Positions 1 through 8,947 of a stretch of 64,000 bases of DNA are shown one piece after another. Each line of letters starts with the position of its first letter. The first letter of the stretch is position 1. The notes below the pieces were generated by a model, which was not told the DNA's origin, did not search any database, and saw nothing but the letters and a program-made list of their open reading frames with translations. The position numbers and the translations under genes were made by a program. Origin of the DNA: Allobosea sp. OK403 (GTDB taxonomy: Bacteria > Pseudomonadota > Alphaproteobacteria > Rhizobiales > Beijerinckiaceae); contig NZ_FOQV01000003.1 in NCBI RefSeq assembly GCF_900113835.1, forward strand, positions 868,001-932,000, read 5' to 3'.

Positions 1-248
1 GAGGCGATCGCCTTCCAGCTCAAGGCGAGGCGCGGCTCGATCTGCAGCTTGTCGCCGGACCAGGTCAGCGTATCGAAGACGTGCTTGAGCGCTTCAGCAT
101 GGGTGCCGGTCGCGGTGTAGGCCGGATCGATCGATTCCGGGCCGGCGCGCACGCCGATCGTGAGGTTCTGGGCGAGGGCTGCGGTCGAAACCGACATGCC
201 GAGCATGGCCGCGAGAGCCAGCGAGCGAACGGGAAGGGAGAGCGTCAT
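1..248 (-). CDS. ABC transporter substrate-binding protein, SBP_bac_5 family (5' part only)
   Basis: Only the first 82 codons are in the window; the gene runs off the left edge. It begins with a Sec signal peptide of about 26 residues ending in ALA-Q, followed by NLTIGVRAGPESIDPAYTAT, the typical N-terminus of periplasmic peptide/opine-binding proteins that feed DppBC-type permeases. The start at 248 has an AGGAGG-like sequence just upstream. It lies downstream of the MarR gene on the same strand and diverges from the permease operon beginning near 1052, so it is probably the binding protein for that transporter. The ligand cannot be read from this fragment. Confidence 0.88.
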   Translation of the reverse strand, partial: MTLSLPVRSLALAAMLGMSVSTAALAQNLTIGVRAGPESIDPAYTATGTHAEALKHVFDTLTWSGDKLQIEPRLALSWKAIA

Positions 249-400
249 GAAGGAGGTCCTCTGAGATCTGTCATGCCTTGTCGAGCGGCGGCATGATCGG
301 TTGATTCCACGCGATAGTTTTTCTCTAGTGAGCCCGGCAGGCAGTCTCGACGCGCCGCGCTGCGTCAGTTCTTTGGAAAGATGGTTCGGATGCCTCCGGG

Positions 401-943
401 CTATGTCTGGTTCTCGAGATCATTGGGCCAGCTCGGCGAGGCAATGACGAGCTTGTCCATCAATTCGCAGAGCTGGCGCTGCTCAGCTTCGGTGAGCCCT
501 TCCAGCATGGTGGTCTGCTGCTGCACCATCACCGGCATCGTCTCCTCGAAGATGGCGCGCCCGGCCGTGGTCAGGCGCAGCACGAAGCTGCGCAGATCGT
601 CGCGATCGGTCTCGCGCTTGAGTAGGCGGCGGGTCAAAAGCTTCTGGATGGCGCGCGAGAGCGTGTTCTTGGGCAGGCCGGAGGAGGCCACGATGTTCTT
701 GGCGGCCACGCCGTCCCTCAGGCCGACGGCGTAGAGCACGACGAATTCGGGCCGCACCAGGCCGTAGCGCGTCTCGATCCAGCGATAGACGGGATCGTTG
801 AAGCGGAAGGCGATGAAGTTCAGCCGGAAGGACAGCCAGCAGGGGTTGTCCCAGAGCTTGGTGATGGTGAGCGGATCAAGGTCGCGCAGCGCGGCCTCGC
901 GCTCATGGTCGAGACGCGACAGAGCGGTCGGGGCGCGGCGCAT
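401..943 (-). CDS. MarR family winged-helix transcriptional regulator
   Basis: This 180-residue protein has the MarR layout: N-terminal dimerisation helices, then a winged helix around residues 75-130 with a recognition helix resembling GLPKNTLSRAIQKLLTRRLL and a wing containing DRDDLRSF. It is divergent from the creatininase-transporter operon and on the same strand as the binding-protein gene that follows it. A 16-bp perfect inverted repeat lies 18 bp upstream of its start, in the shared promoter region. I infer that it represses both directions and responds to a metabolite of the transported compound. The effector is unknown. Confidence 0.85.
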   Translation of the reverse strand: MRRAPTALSRLDHEREAALRDLDPLTITKLWDNPCWLSFRLNFIAFRFNDPVYRWIETRYGLVRPEFVVLYAVGLRDGVAAKNIVASSGLPKNTLSRAIQKLLTRRLLKRETDRDDLRSFVLRLTTAGRAIFEETMPVMVQQQTTMLEGLTEAEQRQLCELMDKLVIASPSWPNDLENQT

Positions 944-960
944 GATCAGCTCCCTGATTT

Positions 961-976
961 AGTTCCAAATGGAACT
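961..976. promoter_or_regulatory. Candidate MarR operator (AGTTCC-AAAT-GGAACT)
   Basis: A perfect 6-4-6 inverted repeat lies between the divergent MarR gene (start 943) and the creatininase-family gene (start 1052). Its size and symmetry fit MarR-family operators, which are usually 15-20 bp palindromes in the autoregulated promoter. The assignment is positional. Confidence 0.55.
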
Positions 977-1051
977 TGACGCTCCTGAAAGCAGGAGTCA
1001 AGGATGGCCTAGCCATCGGATTTTGCCACACTTTTCTGCAAGGAACGGGCC

Positions 1052-1753
1052 GTGCATATCGCACAGATGAACTGGATGCAGGTCGAGGCGCAAGCCAAGC
1101 GGGACGACCGCTGCGTCCTGCCGCTCGGCAGCGTCGAGCAGCACGCCTATCTGAGCCTGGCGACCGACGCGATCCTCTCCGAAAAAGTGGCTCAGGATGC
1201 GGCGGAACCGCTCGCTATCCCGGTCTTCCCCGTGCTCGCCTATGGCATGACGCCGGGCTTTGCCGCCTATCCCGGCACCGTCTCGCTGCGGCTGAGCACG
1301 TATATTGCAGTGGTGGAGGACATGCTCGAAGGATTCTACCGCTCCGGCTTCCGCCGCATCATGCTGGTCAACGGCCATGGCGGCAATTCGCCGGCCATGA
1401 CCTTCTGCACGGAGTGGATGGGCGTGAGGACCGATGCCAACGTCAGGATGCACAATTGGTGGGCGGGGCCGCGTTTTCAGGCGGCGGTGAAGGCGATCGA
1501 TACGGCGGCCTCGCACGCCTCCTGGATGGAGAACTTCCCCTGGACACGGCTGGAAGGCGTGGCGCTGCCCAATGCCACGAAACCGCCCTTCAACGCGGCG
1601 CTTTATCAGGCAGCCAATCCGGCCCGGAAGCGCGAGATCCTGGGCGACGGCAATTTCCACGGCCGCTACCAGCGCTCCGACGAGGAGATGCTGAGCCTCT
1701 GGCAGATCGGCGTCGAGGAGACTCGCGCGGCGATGGTCGAGGATTGGCCGTGA
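1052..1753 (+). CDS. Creatininase-family amidohydrolase
   Basis: A 233-residue protein of the creatininase family, metal-dependent hydrolases that open cyclic amides or cleave related C-N bonds. The metal-site motifs are visible: GSVEQHAYLSLATD near residues 26-39, with Glu, His and Asp in the expected places; VNGHGGN near 109-115; and an ASHASWMEN segment near 150 where the family carries its last ligands. It starts with GTG, preceded by AAGGA. It is the first gene of the transporter operon, 22 bp before the first permease, so its substrate is probably what the transporter imports. Creatinine is not established; formylamine, cyclic imide or mycofactocin-type substrates are possible. Confidence 0.85.
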   Translation: MHIAQMNWMQVEAQAKRDDRCVLPLGSVEQHAYLSLATDAILSEKVAQDAAEPLAIPVFPVLAYGMTPGFAAYPGTVSLRLSTYIAVVEDMLEGFYRSGFRRIMLVNGHGGNSPAMTFCTEWMGVRTDANVRMHNWWAGPRFQAAVKAIDTAASHASWMENFPWTRLEGVALPNATKPPFNAALYQAANPARKREILGDGNFHGRYQRSDEEMLSLWQIGVEETRAAMVEDWP

Positions 1754-1775
1754 GGCGACGCCACGGCGCCCGCCC

Positions 1776-2747
1776 ATGCTAGGCCACATTATCGAGCGCG
1801 TGGTGCAGGCGCTCGCCGTCATGCTGGTCATGTCGGCGCTGGTCTTCGTCGGCGTCTACGCCATCGGCAACCCGATCGACGTGCTGATCGGCCCCGATGT
1901 CAGCCAGGACATCAGGCTGGAGACCATCGCCCGCTATGGGCTCGACCGGCCACTCTGGGAGCAGTACTTCACCTTCCTCGGACGCATCCTGCATGGTGAT
2001 TTCGGCCGCTCCTTCGTCTTCGGCATGCCGGTGCTCGACCTGATCCTGTCGCGCCTGCCGGCCACCCTGGAACTGACGCTGCTCGCCGTTTGCGGCGCTG
2101 CGCTGATCGGAATTCCTGCCGGCATCTATGCCGGCTATCGGCCCGACGGCCTGCCCGCCAAGATCATCATGGCGGTCTCGATCCTGGGCTTCTCGGTGCC
2201 GACCTTCTGGATCGGCCTCGTGCTGATCATCGCCTTCGCGGTCGAATTGCAATGGCTGCCGGCGGGCGGTCGCGGCGACACGGCCTCGCTCTTCGGCATC
2301 GAATGGAGCTTCCTGACGCTGAACGGGCTCAGCCATCTCTTGCTGCCGGCGCTGAACCTCGCCTTCTTCAAGCTCGCCTTGATGACGCGCCTCGCAAGGG
2401 CCGGCACGCGCGAGGTGATGCTGACCGACACGGTGAAATTCGCCCGCGCCGCCGGTCTCTCGGAATGGACCGTGCTGCGCCGACATGTGCTGCGATTGAT
2501 CGCGATCCCGATCGTCACGGTCTTCGGACTGGAATTCGCCTCGACGCTGGCCTTCGCCGTCGTCACCGAGACGATCTTCTCCTGGCCCGGCATCGGCAAG
2601 CTGATCATCGATTCGATCACCTCGCTCGACCGGCCGGTGATGGTCGCCTACCTCATGCTTGTCGCCTGCGTCTTCATCACGATCAATTTCCTGGTCGATC
2701 TTGCCTATGTCGGGCTCGATCCACGCCTGCGGAAGGCGCGCGCCTGA
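1776..2747 (+). CDS. ABC transporter permease, DppB/OppB type
   Basis: A 323-residue inner-membrane permease with the N-terminal TM helix and long periplasmic loop of DppB-type proteins (LDRPLWEQYFTFLGRILHGD), five further helices, and the cytoplasmic EAA loop near residues 221-240 (FARAAGLSEWTVLRRH) that docks the ATPases. It follows the creatininase gene by 22 bp and overlaps the next permease by ATGA. It forms one half of the membrane channel for a peptide, opine or similar substrate. Confidence 0.93.
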   Translation: MLGHIIERVVQALAVMLVMSALVFVGVYAIGNPIDVLIGPDVSQDIRLETIARYGLDRPLWEQYFTFLGRILHGDFGRSFVFGMPVLDLILSRLPATLELTLLAVCGAALIGIPAGIYAGYRPDGLPAKIIMAVSILGFSVPTFWIGLVLIIAFAVELQWLPAGGRGDTASLFGIEWSFLTLNGLSHLLLPALNLAFFKLALMTRLARAGTREVMLTDTVKFARAAGLSEWTVLRRHVLRLIAIPIVTVFGLEFASTLAFAVVTETIFSWPGIGKLIIDSITSLDRPVMVAYLMLVACVFITINFLVDLAYVGLDPRLRKARA

Positions 2748-3625
2748 TGAAGCCCGCCTCCCCAATCGCCCGCTTCTGGGCCGAGTTCCGCGAGAGCCGG
2801 GTCGCGCTCGCCGCACTCGCTGTCGTGGTGCTGATGATCGGCGTTGCGCTGCTTGCCCCGCTCGTCGCCCCGCAGGACCCCTATGACCTCGCCAATCTCG
2901 TGCTGATGGATGCGCGCCGGCCGCCGGGTTTCGTCGGTTCGGGCGGCTACACCCATATCCTGGGCACGGACGCGCAGGGGCGCGACCTGTTCTCGGCCAT
3001 CCTCTACGGCCTGCGCATCTCCTTGGAGATGGGTTTGATCGCCGGCTCCTGCGCCTTCGTGATCGGCGTCAGCCTGGGGTTGGGCGCGGCTTATGTCGGG
3101 GGGCGCTGGGAGGCCTTCATCATGCGGGTGATAGACCTGCAGCTCGCCTTTCCCGCGATCCTGCTCGCGCTCGTGCTCTCGGCCCTGCTCGGCCAGGGCA
3201 AGGCACAGTTCATCACCGCGCTCACCGCCGCCCAATACGCCTATTTCGCCCGCACCGCCCATGGCGCAGCGGCGGCCGAACGCGGCAAGGACTATATCGA
3301 GGCGGCGCTCTCGACGCCGCTGCCGGGCTGGCAGGTGGTCTTCCGCCACATCCTGCCGAACTGCCTGCCACCCCTGATCGTGATCGCGACCGTGCAGGTC
3401 GCCAACGCCATCGCGCTCGAAGCCACATTGTCCTTTCTCGGCGTCGGACTTCCGGTCACCGAACCCTCGCTCGGCATGCTGATCTCGAACGGTTTCCAGT
3501 ACATGCTGTCTGGCCGCTACTGGATCTCGATCTATCCCGGCATCGCGCTGATCGTGCTGATCGTGGCCATCAACCTCGTCGGCGACCAGATCCGCGACCA
3601 GGTCAATCCGAGGCTGAAGCGATGA
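2747..3625 (+). CDS. ABC transporter permease, DppC/OppC type
   Basis: A 292-residue second permease. The ATG at 2747 overlaps the stop of the preceding gene, indicating translational coupling. It has the OppC N-terminal helix (ALAALAVVVLMIGVALLAPL), the LGTDAQGRDLFSAILYGLR segment typical of DppC, and an EAA loop near residue 180 (YIEAALSTPLPGWQVVFRHI). It should pair with the DppB-type protein. A longer reading frame continues upstream but overlaps the first permease and has no matching homology. Confidence 0.93.
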   Translation: MKPASPIARFWAEFRESRVALAALAVVVLMIGVALLAPLVAPQDPYDLANLVLMDARRPPGFVGSGGYTHILGTDAQGRDLFSAILYGLRISLEMGLIAGSCAFVIGVSLGLGAAYVGGRWEAFIMRVIDLQLAFPAILLALVLSALLGQGKAQFITALTAAQYAYFARTAHGAAAAERGKDYIEAALSTPLPGWQVVFRHILPNCLPPLIVIATVQVANAIALEATLSFLGVGLPVTEPSLGMLISNGFQYMLSGRYWISIYPGIALIVLIVAINLVGDQIRDQVNPRLKR

Positions 3626-3650
3626 GGGACCGGCTCAGACCGTTCCCGTC

Positions 3651-3734
3651 ATGGTCGGGCTTGTCCCGACCATCCACGTCTTCCTTCGGCGAAGGCAGTG
3701 TTCGAGACGTGGATGCTCGCCACAAGGGCGAGCA
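3651..3734. repeat. Palindromic intergenic repeat inside the transporter operon
   Basis: The 130-bp gap between the second permease and the first ATPase holds three successive hairpins: ATGGTCGGG/CCCGACCAT at 3651-3673, an imperfect CCACGTCT/AGACGTGG pair at about 3673-3712, and TGCTCGCC/GGCGAGCA at 3714-3734. The first belongs to the ATGGYCGGG...CCCGRCCAT type also found at 18563, 18634 and 48865. It resembles REP-like extragenic palindromes. Confidence 0.75.
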
Positions 3735-3755
3735 CGACGGCAGAGGCAAGTCGCC

Positions 3756-4733
3756 ATGACCGCGCCCCTCCTCGAAGTCGACAATCTCGCGACGCATTTC
3801 TTCACCCGCGCCGGGGTGGTGAAGGCGGTCGACGGCGTTTCCTTTCGTCTGAGCAAGGGCGAGGTCATGGGCCTCGTCGGCGAGTCCGGCTCGGGCAAGA
3901 GCGTCACCGGCTTCTCGCTGCTGGGCCTTGTCGATCCGCCCGGCCGCATCGCCTCGGGCGCCGTGCGCTTCGAGGGGCAGGACCTCGTTTCGATGCGGCC
4001 CTCGCAACTGCGGCGGCTACGAGGCAAGCGCATCGCCATGGTCTTCCAGGACCCGGCGACGACGCTGAACCCGGTCATCACCATCGGCGAGCAGATGCGC
4101 ATGGCCTTGGAAGCCCATGGCGTGACCGGCGAGCAGGCGACGCGCGCGCGCAGCGTCGCCGTCCTGACCCGCGTCGGAATTCCCGATGCCGCGCGCCGCC
4201 TGGGCGCCTATCCGCACGAGTTCTCCGGCGGCATGCGCCAGCGGGTCGCGATCGCAATCGCGCTGCTGCACGATCCCGCTTTGCTGATCGCCGACGAGCC
4301 GACGACAGCGCTCGACGTCTCGATCCAGGCGCAGATCCTGGCCGAGATGAAGGCGCTCGTCGCCGATCTCGGTATGGCGCTGATCTGGATCAGCCACGAC
4401 CTCGCTACCGTCTCCTCGCTCGCCGACAAGATCGCGGTGATGTATGCCGGGCGCATCGTCGAGGCCGGCCCGACGGCCGCTGTGCTGCGCAATCCGCGCC
4501 ATCCCTATACGCGCGGGCTGCTGGATTCCCTGCCGGCGCGGGCCGAGCCCGGCCGCGATCTGGTGCAGATTCCGGGCTCCACGCCCTCGCTGCTCTCGCT
4601 GCCGCCGGGCTGCGCTTTCGCACCGCGCTGTCCGCGCGCCGACGCCGCCTGCCAGGTAATGCCGGAGCTGGTGACGGAACGCCTGCGCCAGCATCGCTGC
4701 CACCATCCGCTCGGGCTGGAGGTCGCGACATGA
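3756..4733 (+). CDS. Oligopeptide-type ABC transporter ATPase (DppD/OppD type)
   Basis: A 325-residue ATPase. Walker A GESGSGKS is at 42-49, the ABC signature FSGGMRQR near 156-163 and Walker B LLIADEP near 177. A C-terminal extension with Cys residues (GCAFAPRCPRA) is typical of OppD/DppD and may carry a cluster. I start it at 3756 (MTAPLLEVDN); an in-frame extension to 3651 would be read through a repeat. It couples ATP hydrolysis to import through the two permeases and overlaps the next ATPase by ATGA. Confidence 0.93.
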   Translation: MTAPLLEVDNLATHFFTRAGVVKAVDGVSFRLSKGEVMGLVGESGSGKSVTGFSLLGLVDPPGRIASGAVRFEGQDLVSMRPSQLRRLRGKRIAMVFQDPATTLNPVITIGEQMRMALEAHGVTGEQATRARSVAVLTRVGIPDAARRLGAYPHEFSGGMRQRVAIAIALLHDPALLIADEPTTALDVSIQAQILAEMKALVADLGMALIWISHDLATVSSLADKIAVMYAGRIVEAGPTAAVLRNPRHPYTRGLLDSLPARAEPGRDLVQIPGSTPSLLSLPPGCAFAPRCPRADAACQVMPELVTERLRQHRCHHPLGLEVAT

Positions 4734-5731
4734 CCGACGCCTTCCTCAACATCGAGAACGTCTCGCGCCGGTTCGCGCCGCGCGTCTCCTTCGGCGACAG
4801 GATCGCGGCCAGGCTCGGCCAGAAGGTCGACACCCGCATCACTCACGCCGTCGACGGCGTCTCGCTGTCCGTCGCCAAGGGCGAGGCGCTCGGGCTCGTC
4901 GGCGAATCCGGTTGTGGCAAGTCCACGCTCGGCCGCGTCGTCGCCGGCATTCTGGCACCGAGCTCGGGTGCGACTTCGGTTGCCGGCGAGCCGGTGATGT
5001 CGGGTGGGCGCAAGACGACGACGCGCGTCCAGATGATCTTCCAAGACCCCTTCGCCTCGCTCGATCCGCGCATGCAGGTCGGCGACACCATTGCGGAAGG
5101 GCCGCTCGCGCATGGCCTGACGACGAAAGCACAGGCGCGCGACTATGTCGGCAAATGGCTCACGACCGTGGGGCTCGATCCCGCCTTCGCCGCGCGCTAC
5201 CCGCACCAGTTCTCGGGCGGGCAGCGCCAGCGCATCGCGATCGCGCGTGCGCTGGCGATGCAGCCCGACATGCTGGTCTGCGACGAGCCGGTCGCCTCGC
5301 TCGATGTCTCGATCCAGGCGCAGATCATCAATCTGTTCCTGAAGCTGCGCCGCGAGCTCAACCTCACCATGCTGTTCATCAGCCATGATCTCGGCGTGGT
5401 GCGCCATCTCTGCGACCGCGTCGCGATCATGTATCTCGGCCGCATCGTCGAGCTGGGCGAGACGCAAGCGGTCTACGCCGCCCCGCAGCATCCCTATACC
5501 CAGGCGCTGCTCGACAGCGTGCCCAAGCTCGTGCTCGATGACGGAGTCACGACGTCATTCAAGCCTATCGCAGGCGAATTGCCCTCGCCGCTCTCGCCGC
5601 CGGCGGGCTGCCATTTCCATTTGCGCTGTCCGCTCGCGGCAGAGCGCTGCCGCGAGGAGCGGCCGCTGCTGCGCGAGGTCGGCGCGGCCCGCCTCAGCGC
5701 CTGTCATTTCGCGCCTTTCGCCCCCGCCTGA
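4730..5731 (+). CDS. Oligopeptide-type ABC transporter ATPase (DppF/OppF type)
   Basis: A 333-residue second ATPase with Walker A GESGCGKS at 58-65, signature FSGGQRQR, Walker B MLVCDEP and the C-terminal Cys-containing OppF segment (GCHFHLRCPLA). The ATG at 4730 overlaps the previous stop. With the other ATPase, the two permeases and the divergent binding protein it completes a heteromeric DppBCDF-type importer. The longer frame that opens upstream is a shadow of the first ATPase. Confidence 0.93.
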   Translation: MTDAFLNIENVSRRFAPRVSFGDRIAARLGQKVDTRITHAVDGVSLSVAKGEALGLVGESGCGKSTLGRVVAGILAPSSGATSVAGEPVMSGGRKTTTRVQMIFQDPFASLDPRMQVGDTIAEGPLAHGLTTKAQARDYVGKWLTTVGLDPAFAARYPHQFSGGQRQRIAIARALAMQPDMLVCDEPVASLDVSIQAQIINLFLKLRRELNLTMLFISHDLGVVRHLCDRVAIMYLGRIVELGETQAVYAAPQHPYTQALLDSVPKLVLDDGVTTSFKPIAGELPSPLSPPAGCHFHLRCPLAAERCREERPLLREVGAARLSACHFAPFAPA

Positions 5732-5742
5732 AGGAGCCTGCC

Positions 5743-6642
5743 ATGACCGATCTGCCCCTCGAACCCTGGCAATGGCCTGAAGAGACCTGGCGCGCCAAGG
5801 TCGACCGCGTCCGCGCCGGACGCAATCTGAAGCCGAAGGCCTGGCCCAATGGCGCGCGCTGCGCGGTGGCGCTGTCCTTCGACGTCGATCACGAGACCAA
5901 CGAGCTGCGCGATGGCGGCAAGTCGGTCGGGCGGCTCTCCTGGGGCCAGTACGGCAATCGTGTCGGCATGCCGCGCATCCTGAGCCTGCTGGCGAAGGAG
6001 GACATCCAGGCGAGCTTCTTCGTGCCGGCGGTGACCGCGCTGCTTTACCCGGACGAACAGCGCCGCGTCGTCGCGGAGGGCCACGAGATCGGCCTTCACG
6101 GCTGGATCCACGAGGTCAATACCGCCGTGCCCCCGGCCAATGAGCGCGACTTGCATCTGCGCTCGGCCGACACGCTGGAGAAGGTCACCGGCGTCAGGCC
6201 TGTCGGGATGCGCACGCCGTCCTGGGACTTCTCGGAAGTCACGCTGGCGATCGAGCGCGAACTCGGCCTGCTCTACGATTCATCGCTCTTCGCCGATGAC
6301 GACCCCTACGAATTGATCGACAAGGGCGAGGCAACCGGCATGGTCGAGTTGCCCGTCGAATGGATTCGCGACGACGCGGTCTATTTTAACATGAACCGCT
6401 TCCAGGCCTTGCGGCCCTATACGGCGCCGGAGACCGTGTTCGATATCTTCCGGCGCGAGTTCGACGGCGCCTATGAGGATGGCGGGTTGTTCCTGCTGAC
6501 GATGCACCCGCATATCATCACCTATCGCTCGCGTATCTGGATCCTCGAGGAGCTGATCCGGCACGCCAAGGCGAAGGGCAATGTCTGGTTCGCCAGCCAT
6601 GCCGAGATCGCGCGCTATGTGAAGGCCCAGTCCGGGCTCTGA
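5743..6642 (+). CDS. Polysaccharide deacetylase (NodB) family hydrolase
   Basis: A 299-residue NodB-fold protein. The metal and catalytic motif SFDVDHE lies at 45-51 and the GHEIGLHGWIHE motif supplies His119 and His123. The sequence resembles the soluble PgdA/PuuE-like branch, which includes amidohydrolases acting on small N-acyl or ureido compounds, rather than secreted chitin deacetylases; no signal peptide is visible. It follows the ATPase by 11 bp with an AAGGAG site, so it belongs to the transporter operon and probably processes the imported substrate together with the creatininase-family enzyme. Confidence 0.87.
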   Translation: MTDLPLEPWQWPEETWRAKVDRVRAGRNLKPKAWPNGARCAVALSFDVDHETNELRDGGKSVGRLSWGQYGNRVGMPRILSLLAKEDIQASFFVPAVTALLYPDEQRRVVAEGHEIGLHGWIHEVNTAVPPANERDLHLRSADTLEKVTGVRPVGMRTPSWDFSEVTLAIERELGLLYDSSLFADDDPYELIDKGEATGMVELPVEWIRDDAVYFNMNRFQALRPYTAPETVFDIFRREFDGAYEDGGLFLLTMHPHIITYRSRIWILEELIRHAKAKGNVWFASHAEIARYVKAQSGL

Positions 6643-6768
6643 ACCACACCGTCTCGCCAGGTAATGCCGGGCGGGACGGAACTCTGCCCGATTTCAGCCG
6701 TTTTCGCTTCATCGGTGGTTCAGCGCGCAAAGGCGTTGATGCCCGTCGCTGAAACGGAAACGGATCCC

Positions 6769-8865
6769 ATGACGCGCACCAAGAACTGGCTCCTGATCGG
6801 AACCATGCTGCCCGCGATCACCTTGTCGCAGGGGGGCTTCGCCGCTCCCTCCGCTCAGAACGTCCTGCTGCTGGCGCAAGCGCCTGCCCCCGCGCCCAGC
6901 GAGGAAGAGCCTGGCCGGCCAGGCCGCCCACGCCCTCCAGGACAGCAGCCGGGAGCCGAGCGCCCGCCCGCGGCCCGGCCTGCGCCCGGCGCGCCGCCGG
7001 CGATACAGCGCCCTGCTGCTCCGGCAGCCCCGAACGCCGCGCCATCGGCCCCGGTCGCGCCCCGTCCCGCCCCGGCTCCGCCGGCCGCCGCGCCAGAACC
7101 TCGGCCCCAGCCCCGGGCCGAGCCGCCGACGGCACGCCCCGTACCACCCGCGCCCGCTCCGCGCGCCGAGCCGCCCCGCGAACCATCGATGCCGCGCCCC
7201 GTGCCACCGATCATGGCTCCCGCCCCAGGCGAACCCGGCCGCCCGCCAGCGGCGCGGCCGCAGCCCCTGCCCGGCCAGCCGCCAGCCGCGCAGCCGACGC
7301 CTACCCCGGCAGCTCCGGTCGCACCGCGTCCGGCTCCTGTTCCGCCGGCCGCAACGCCCTCCACACCGGGATTACCCACAGCCCCGACCGCACCGCGCCC
7401 TGCGCCGCCGCCCGGCCAGTTCCGCGCCCCACCCGCCACTGCCCCGGGCCAGGCACCGGCGGCCCAGCCGACGCCCGTGCCTCCACCCGCGGCGGCTCCG
7501 GCAGCTCCCGCACCAGGCGGACGCGGCCCGGGCGCTCCTCCGGCGTCACCCACCCAGCCGCAGCCCGGACAGACCGTGGCGCCTCCGCCCGCGGCCGCTC
7601 CAGCCGCGCCGGCTCCAGGCGGGCGCAGTCCGGGAACGCCCCTGCCGCCACCTGCCGCCCAGCCGCAGCCGGGACAGACCCAGCCCGGACAGACTCTGGC
7701 GCCTCCGCCAGCCGCAGCCCCTACGGCTCCCCCTCCAGGCGGGCGCGGCCCGGGCGCTCCCCCGCCGCCTTCGGCCCAGCCGCAGCCCGGACAGACCCTG
7801 CCCGGACAGACTCTTGCGCCTCCGCCAGCCGGCCAGCCGCCAGCTGGTGCTCCCGGCCAACCGCCGGCGCCTGACCGGCAAGGCCGGCGTGGCGGCATCG
7901 GGCTTGGCGGCGCAGCCGCGATCGGCCTTGGTGCCGGCGTGATCGGCGGCATCATGGCGACGCAGGGCGCGGAGCGCTTCGACGATGTCCGCAGCCGGCG
8001 CGAGGAACGACGCGACGGCGACGTCACGATCATCCGCGAGCCGGGTCGCACGATCATTCGCGACGATGACCGCGTCATCATCCGCCGCGACGAGACGCAG
8101 GCCTTCCGCGATCTCGGTTTCCAGGGCCGAACCGAGCGCCTGGGCGATGAGAGCCGCAACGTCTTCGAACGGCCCGACGGCACGCGCATCGTCACGATCA
8201 CCGACCAGGATGGCCGCCTGATCCGCCGCACGCGGCTCGACCGCAACGGTCAGGAGTATGTGATCATCGACAACACCCGCCGCGATCGGCCCAATGACCG
8301 CTTCTCGGACGAGATTGTCGTGCTCCCGCCGCCACCGCTGCCGATGCCGCGCGAGCGCTATATCGTCGATGCCGAGCGCGCCGATGAGCGTCTGATCTAC
8401 GAGACGATCATGGCCCCGCCGATTGCGGCGATCCCGCGCCGCTACACGCTCGACGAGGTGCGCTATTCACCCGATCTGCGGGCGCGGATGCGCAGCGTCG
8501 ACATCGATACGGTGACCTTCGAGACAGGCTCCTGGACCATCGTGCCGGACCAGGCACAGCGGCTCGCCACCATCGCCCAGTCGATCCGGCAGGGGCTGCA
8601 GAGCTCGCCCAACGAGGTCTTCCTGGTCGAGGGGCATACCGACGCCGTCGGCTCCGACATCGACAACCTGTCCTTGTCGGACCGCCGCGCTCAATCGGTC
8701 GCGGAAATCCTGACCCGCGACTTCGGCGTGCCCGCCGAGAACCTGACGACCCAGGGCTATGGCGAGCAATATCTCAAGGTCGCGACGCAGGAGCCCTCGC
8801 GCGAGAACCGGCGCGTGACGCTGCGGCGGATCACGCCGCTGCTGGCCGGGCAGAGCGGGCGCTGA
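6769..8865 (+). CDS. Proline-rich OmpA-domain envelope protein
   Basis: A 698-residue secreted protein with three parts. A signal peptide ends near GGFAAPS. A roughly 340-residue low-complexity domain rich in Pro, Ala, Gln and Gly follows, with degenerate repeats of the PQPGQT...LAPPPAAAP type. A glycine-rich segment (GLGGAAAIGLGAGVIGGIM), which could be a membrane-inserting glycine zipper, precedes basic/acidic repeats and a C-terminal OmpA peptidoglycan-binding domain containing FETGSW and EGHTDAVGSD...LSLSDRRA. The protein could anchor or span the envelope, the Pro-rich part acting as a spacer. I chose the start before TRTKNWLL because it gives a normal signal peptide; 6739 is an alternative. 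Confidence 0.85.
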   Translation: MTRTKNWLLIGTMLPAITLSQGGFAAPSAQNVLLLAQAPAPAPSEEEPGRPGRPRPPGQQPGAERPPAARPAPGAPPAIQRPAAPAAPNAAPSAPVAPRPAPAPPAAAPEPRPQPRAEPPTARPVPPAPAPRAEPPREPSMPRPVPPIMAPAPGEPGRPPAARPQPLPGQPPAAQPTPTPAAPVAPRPAPVPPAATPSTPGLPTAPTAPRPAPPPGQFRAPPATAPGQAPAAQPTPVPPPAAAPAAPAPGGRGPGAPPASPTQPQPGQTVAPPPAAAPAAPAPGGRSPGTPLPPPAAQPQPGQTQPGQTLAPPPAAAPTAPPPGGRGPGAPPPPSAQPQPGQTLPGQTLAPPPAGQPPAGAPGQPPAPDRQGRRGGIGLGGAAAIGLGAGVIGGIMATQGAERFDDVRSRREERRDGDVTIIREPGRTIIRDDDRVIIRRDETQAFRDLGFQGRTERLGDESRNVFERPDGTRIVTITDQDGRLIRRTRLDRNGQEYVIIDNTRRDRPNDRFSDEIVVLPPPPLPMPRERYIVDAERADERLIYETIMAPPIAAIPRRYTLDEVRYSPDLRARMRSVDIDTVTFETGSWTIVPDQAQRLATIAQSIRQGLQSSPNEVFLVEGHTDAVGSDIDNLSLSDRRAQSVAEILTRDFGVPAENLTTQGYGEQYLKVATQEPSRENRRVTLRRITPLLAGQSGR

Positions 8866-8947
8866 AGACAATGCCGGCGCGGCGGCTCGCTGCCGCGTCG
8901 GCTCGCTTTCGTCGCATCGCTTTCATGAAGCGGCAAGGTCTCTGGTC

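Noticed and set aside
1779..2816. Long open frame on the minus strand opposite the DppB permease gene, and many similar long frames opposite uvrB, dnaK, bcsA and others.
   Set aside because: Arg/Asp/His-rich shadows of GC-rich genes; the plus- or minus-strand homologues are clear and have ribosome-binding sites.
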